In this document: in pieces, positions 61,418 through 64,000 of the stretch
Layout: every line of letters begins with the position of its first letter
Position numbering within the stretch: position 1 is the first letter of the stretch
Origin: Ignavibacteriota bacterium
GTDB taxonomy: Bacteria > Bacteroidota > Ignavibacteria > SZUA-365
DNA length: 64,000 nucleotides
Assembly (NCBI GenBank): GCA_016218045.1
Contig: JACRFB010000001.1
Coordinates: 271,887 to 335,886 of the forward strand
Direction: 5' to 3'
Position numbers and translations under genes: made by a program
Notes under the pieces: model-generated
The model's input: only the letters and a program-made list of their open reading frames with translations
Databases searched by the model: none
Told to the model about the DNA's origin: nothing

Positions 61418-63676
61418 TTATTTGCCGCGCGCGGCAATCAGGTTCAATGCGCTGCCTGCCTTCCACCAATCGATTTGCTGTGCATTAAACGTGTGGTTCA
61501 GCACAATGGCATCGGTGCTTGCATCGCTGTGTGTAATGGTCATCGACACCGGCGTACCGGGAGCAAACATATCGAGATCGAGTGTGAAAGTGTCGTCTTC
61601 CGCGATCTTATCGTAATCGGCCGGATTCGCAAATGTCAGGGGCAGCATTCCCTGTTTCTTCAGATTTGTCTCATGGATCCGCGCAAAGGATTTGACGATG
61701 ATCGCTTTTCCACCGAGATGGCGTGGTTCCATCGCCGCATGTTCGCGGCTTGATCCTTCGCCATAGTTTTCATCACCCACAACAACCCACCCGAGCCCGG
61801 CCGCCTTGTAGGCGCGTGCAACGTTAGGGACTTCATCGTGCGCGCCTGTAAGCCGGTTCTTCACTTTGTTGGCGGTATCGTTGAATGCGTTTATTGCGCC
61901 GATGAACATGTTGTTCGAGATGTTATCGAGATGCCCGCGAAAGCGCAGCCAGGGACCCGCCATCGAGATATGATCGGTGGTGCACTTGCCTTTCACTTTT
62001 AGAAGCAGCGGCATATTTGAGAACTCCTCGGAACGCGGAGCGGGGAACGGCGCCAATGCCTGCAGACGTTTGCTGACAGGATCGATGTGAACCATGACGC
62101 CGGAACCGTCCTCGGCCGGTTGAACATACCCGTCCAGATCAGGCACAAACCCGGTTGCCGGAAGCTCTTCGCCTGTGGGAGGATCAAGACGCACTTCCTC
62201 TCCCGCCGCGTTTCGCAGTGTCTCTTTCGTAAAATCAAAGGTCAGATTTCCCGCCAGTGCAAGAGCGGCTACCGTTTCCGGACTCGCCACGAAAGCGTGC
62301 GTGTCGGGATTCCCGTCATTTCTCCCAGTGAAATTGCGGTTGAACGAAGTGATGATCGAGTTTCGGTCTCCCTTCTGCACGTCGTGCCGTTTCCACTGGC
62401 CGATACAGGGTCCGCACGCATTTGCAAGCACCTGCCCGCCGATTTCCTCGAGTAACGCCAGTTGACCGTCGCGCTCGATGGTTGCGCGTACCTGCTCCGA
62501 ACCCGGTGTGATTGTGAACTCGGAAATTGCACGCAGTCCCTTCGCGTGTGCCTGGCGCGCAACCGCCGCTACGCGGTCGATGTCCTCATAGCTCGAGTTT
62601 GTGCACGATCCTATCAGCGCTACACGCAACTCCTCGGGCCACCCGTTCTCGCGCACGGCCTGTGCGAATTCGGAAATGGGAAATGCACGGTCAGGAGTGA
62701 AGGGTCCGTTCACATGCGGCTCGAGGGTGTCGAGATCAATATGTATGACCTGATCGAAGTAGGATTCGGGATTCGATTCGACTTCGGCATCGGCGCGAAG
62801 ATGCTCTGCGATGCGATCAGCACGCTCCGCCACATCCGGACGTGCAGTCGCCTTCAGGTATCCGGCCATTTTTTCATCATACGGGAAGAGAGATGTTGTG
62901 GCACCGATTTCGGCACCCATGTTGCAGATGGTGCCTTTGCCGGTGGCGGAAATATTCCGACATCCTTCTCCGAAGTACTCGACAATGGCTCCCGTCCCGC
63001 CCTTAACGGTGAGTATACCCGCGAGCTTCAGAATGACGTCTTTTGGTGAAGTCCAGCCGCGCAGGCGGCCTGTGAGCTTCACGCCGATGAGCTTGGGAAA
63101 TTTCAATTCCCACGGCATACCCGCCATCACATCCACCGCGTCTGCTCCACCGACACCTATGGCAACCATCCCCAGACCGCCCGCATTGGGAGTATGGGAA
63201 TCGGTGCCGATCATCATGCCACCCGGAAAGGCGTAGTTTTCCAGCACAACCTGGTGAATAATTCCAGCACCTGGTTTCCAGAATCCGATCCCATATTTTT
63301 TCGAGACGGAGGCGAGAAACTCGTACACCTCACGGTTGAGATCCAGTGCCGACAGCAGATCACTCTTCGCGCCCTTTTCCGCCAGTATCAAATGATCGCA
63401 GTGCACCGTTGACGGCACGGCAACCGTCGGTATGCCCGCGCTCATGAATTGCAGCAGCGCCATCTGCGCGGTTGCATCCTGCATTGCGACACGGTCCGGA
63501 CCAAAGTCCACATAATCCTTCCCGCGAGTGAATGGCGCCGCGGGACTTTCCCATGCGTGCGTATAGAGCACTTTCTCGGCGTACGTCAACGGACGCCCGA
63601 GCAACGCCCGGGCTGCGTCCACCTTACTACCGAATGCCGCGTACACGCGGTCGATCATGTCAAGATTCATGGTCAT
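61418..63676 (-). CDS. acn: Aconitate hydratase, mitochondrial type
   Basis: A 752-residue TCA-cycle enzyme interconverting citrate and isocitrate. Iron-sulfur ligands lie in [11 protein letters not shown] and [11 protein letters not shown]. Other active-site blocks are [24 protein letters not shown] and [14 protein letters not shown]. Length and sequence resemble the mitochondrial-type aconitases found in Bacteroidota rather than the longer AcnA/IRP or AcnB types. The ATG at 63676 is chosen because GAGGA lies about 9 bases upstream and a promoter sits at 63712-63719; an ATG six bases further in is possible. Confidence 0.95.
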   Translation of the reverse strand: MTMNLDMIDRVYAAFGSKVDAARALLGRPLTYAEKVLYTHAWESPAAPFTRGKDYVDFGPDRVAMQDATAQMALLQFMSAGIPTVAVPSTVHCDHLILAEKGAKSDLLSALDLNREVYEFLASVSKKYGIGFWKPGAGIIHQVVLENYAFPGGMMIGTDSHTPNAGGLGMVAIGVGGADAVDVMAGMPWELKFPKLIGVKLTGRLRGWTSPKDVILKLAGILTVKGGTGAIVEYFGEGCRNISATGKGTICNMGAEIGATTSLFPYDEKMAGYLKATARPDVAERADRIAEHLRADAEVESNPESYFDQVIHIDLDTLEPHVNGPFTPDRAFPISEFAQAVRENGWPEELRVALIGSCTNSSYEDIDRVAAVARQAHAKGLRAISEFTITPGSEQVRATIERDGQLALLEEIGGQVLANACGPCIGQWKRHDVQKGDRNSIITSFNRNFTGRNDGNPDTHAFVASPETVAALALAGNLTFDFTKETLRNAAGEEVRLDPPTGEELPATGFVPDLDGYVQPAEDGSGVMVHIDPVSKRLQALAPFPAPRSEEFSNMPLLLKVKGKCTTDHISMAGPWLRFRGHLDNISNNMFIGAINAFNDTANKVKNRLTGAHDEVPNVARAYKAAGLGWVVVGDENYGEGSSREHAAMEPRHLGGKAIIVKSFARIHETNLKKQGMLPLTFANPADYDKIAEDDTFTLDLDMFAPGTPVSMTITHSDASTDAIVLNHTFNAQQIDWWKAGSALNLIAARGK

Positions 63677-63711
63677 GTCTTCAATCCTCGATGTCCTTGG
63701 GTACAAACGGT

Positions 63712-63744
63712 CAAATATAGGGAGTTTTGGCGTAAAGGCGTAAA
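63712..63744 (-). promoter_or_regulatory. Aconitase promoter, with the -33 region inside the tandem repeat
   Basis: On the minus strand TATATTTG (63719-63712) matches TAnnTTTG exactly, about 36 bases before the ATG. The expected -33 position falls in the second repeat unit, which offers TTTA (63744-63741) at a 21-base spacing. The box is therefore supplied by the array. Confidence 0.5.
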
Positions 63745-64000
63745 GGCGTAAAGGCGTAAAGGCGTGAAGGCGTGAAGGCGTAAAGGAGTGAAGGCGTGAA
63801 GGCGTGAAGGCGTAAAGGCGTAAAGGCGTGAAGGCGTAAAGGCGTAAAGGCGTGAAGGCGTAAAGGCGTAAAGGCGTGAAGGCGTGAAGGCGTAAAGGCG
63901 TGAAGGCGTAAAGGCGTGAAGGCGTAAAGGCGTGAAGGCGTAAAGGCGTGAAGGCGTAAAGGCGTGAAGGCGTAAAGGCGTGAAGGCGTAAAGGCGTGAA
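63729..64000. repeat. 8-bp tandem repeat GGCGTRAA, 34 copies, running off the right edge
   Basis: Thirty-four perfectly phased 8-base units fill 272 bases to the last base of the window. Seventeen are GGCGTAAA, sixteen GGCGTGAA and one GGAGTGAA (63785-63792). From 63889 the two main variants alternate strictly, making a 16-bp higher-order unit repeated seven times. The plus strand has TAA/TGA stops in all frames; the minus strand is open in every frame but looks non-coding. Confidence 0.98.

Noticed and set aside
63729..64000. Minus-strand frame through the tandem repeat encoding a short periodic peptide (FTPLRLYA type)
   Set aside because: Any 8-bp repeat lacking stops on one strand gives such a frame in all three phases; there is no start or ribosome site and it runs into a promoter.

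Overview
The window looks like a chromosome segment of a Bacteroidota bacterium, probably from a deep branch such as Kapabacteria, Ignavibacteria or Chlorobi; the class is inferred. It encodes the type IX secretion translocon SprA, several secreted proteins with C-terminal sorting-like domains (the largest contains QNYPNPFNP), a CarboxypepD_reg/DUF5686-type outer-membrane protein and LptF/LptG. Bacteroidota-style promoters (TTG, about 20 bases, TAnnTTTG) recur. No rRNA, tRNA, CRISPR array, prophage or integrase was recognised. Coding density is high.

Layout. 1-1.3 kb: 5' end of ispD and queA, minus strand. 1.5-6.5 kb: plus-strand operon buk, iorA, an iorB-ptb fusion and a methyltransferase. 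Together these could convert 2-oxoacids to acyl-CoA, acyl-phosphate and then free acid plus ATP. 6.7-11.5 kb: divergent pair of a membrane/TPR protein and a DUF5686-type outer-membrane protein. 11.7-17.1 kb: minus-strand operon of an M20 deacylase, dapB, dapA, an LD-carboxypeptidase, a glycosyltransferase and an esterase, centred on diaminopimelate/murein. 17.2-26.3 kb: one 3037-residue secreted protein. 26.8-35.3 kb: minus-strand housekeeping genes lptF, lptG, queD, tal, gcvT, ftsK and lolA.

35.8-43.1 kb: sprA, followed by a glycosyltransferase, a fatty-acid-hydroxylase-type protein, a UPF0182 membrane protein and a sulfurtransferase. 48.4-48.9 kb: a gap with three consecutive hairpins, the last a strong plus-strand terminator. 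48.9-56.5 kb: an eight-repeat propeller-like secreted protein, TerC, two Ycf48/BNR-like secreted proteins and a Sel1-repeat protein. 56.4-60.1 kb: an EamA transporter, a tandem universal stress protein and a cation/proton antiporter fused to a PTS EIIA domain. 60.2-61.3 kb: two overlapping IS200/RAYT-like HUH genes. 61.4-63.7 kb: mitochondrial-type aconitase, whose promoter abuts an 8-bp tandem array running off the right edge.

The most notable points are the IorB-Ptb fusion inside a complete acyl-CoA-to-ATP operon, the tandem array over the aconitase promoter, and the paired HUH genes of which one has lost its catalytic tyrosine. SprA and the sorting-domain proteins point to a working type IX secretion route with very large cargo.
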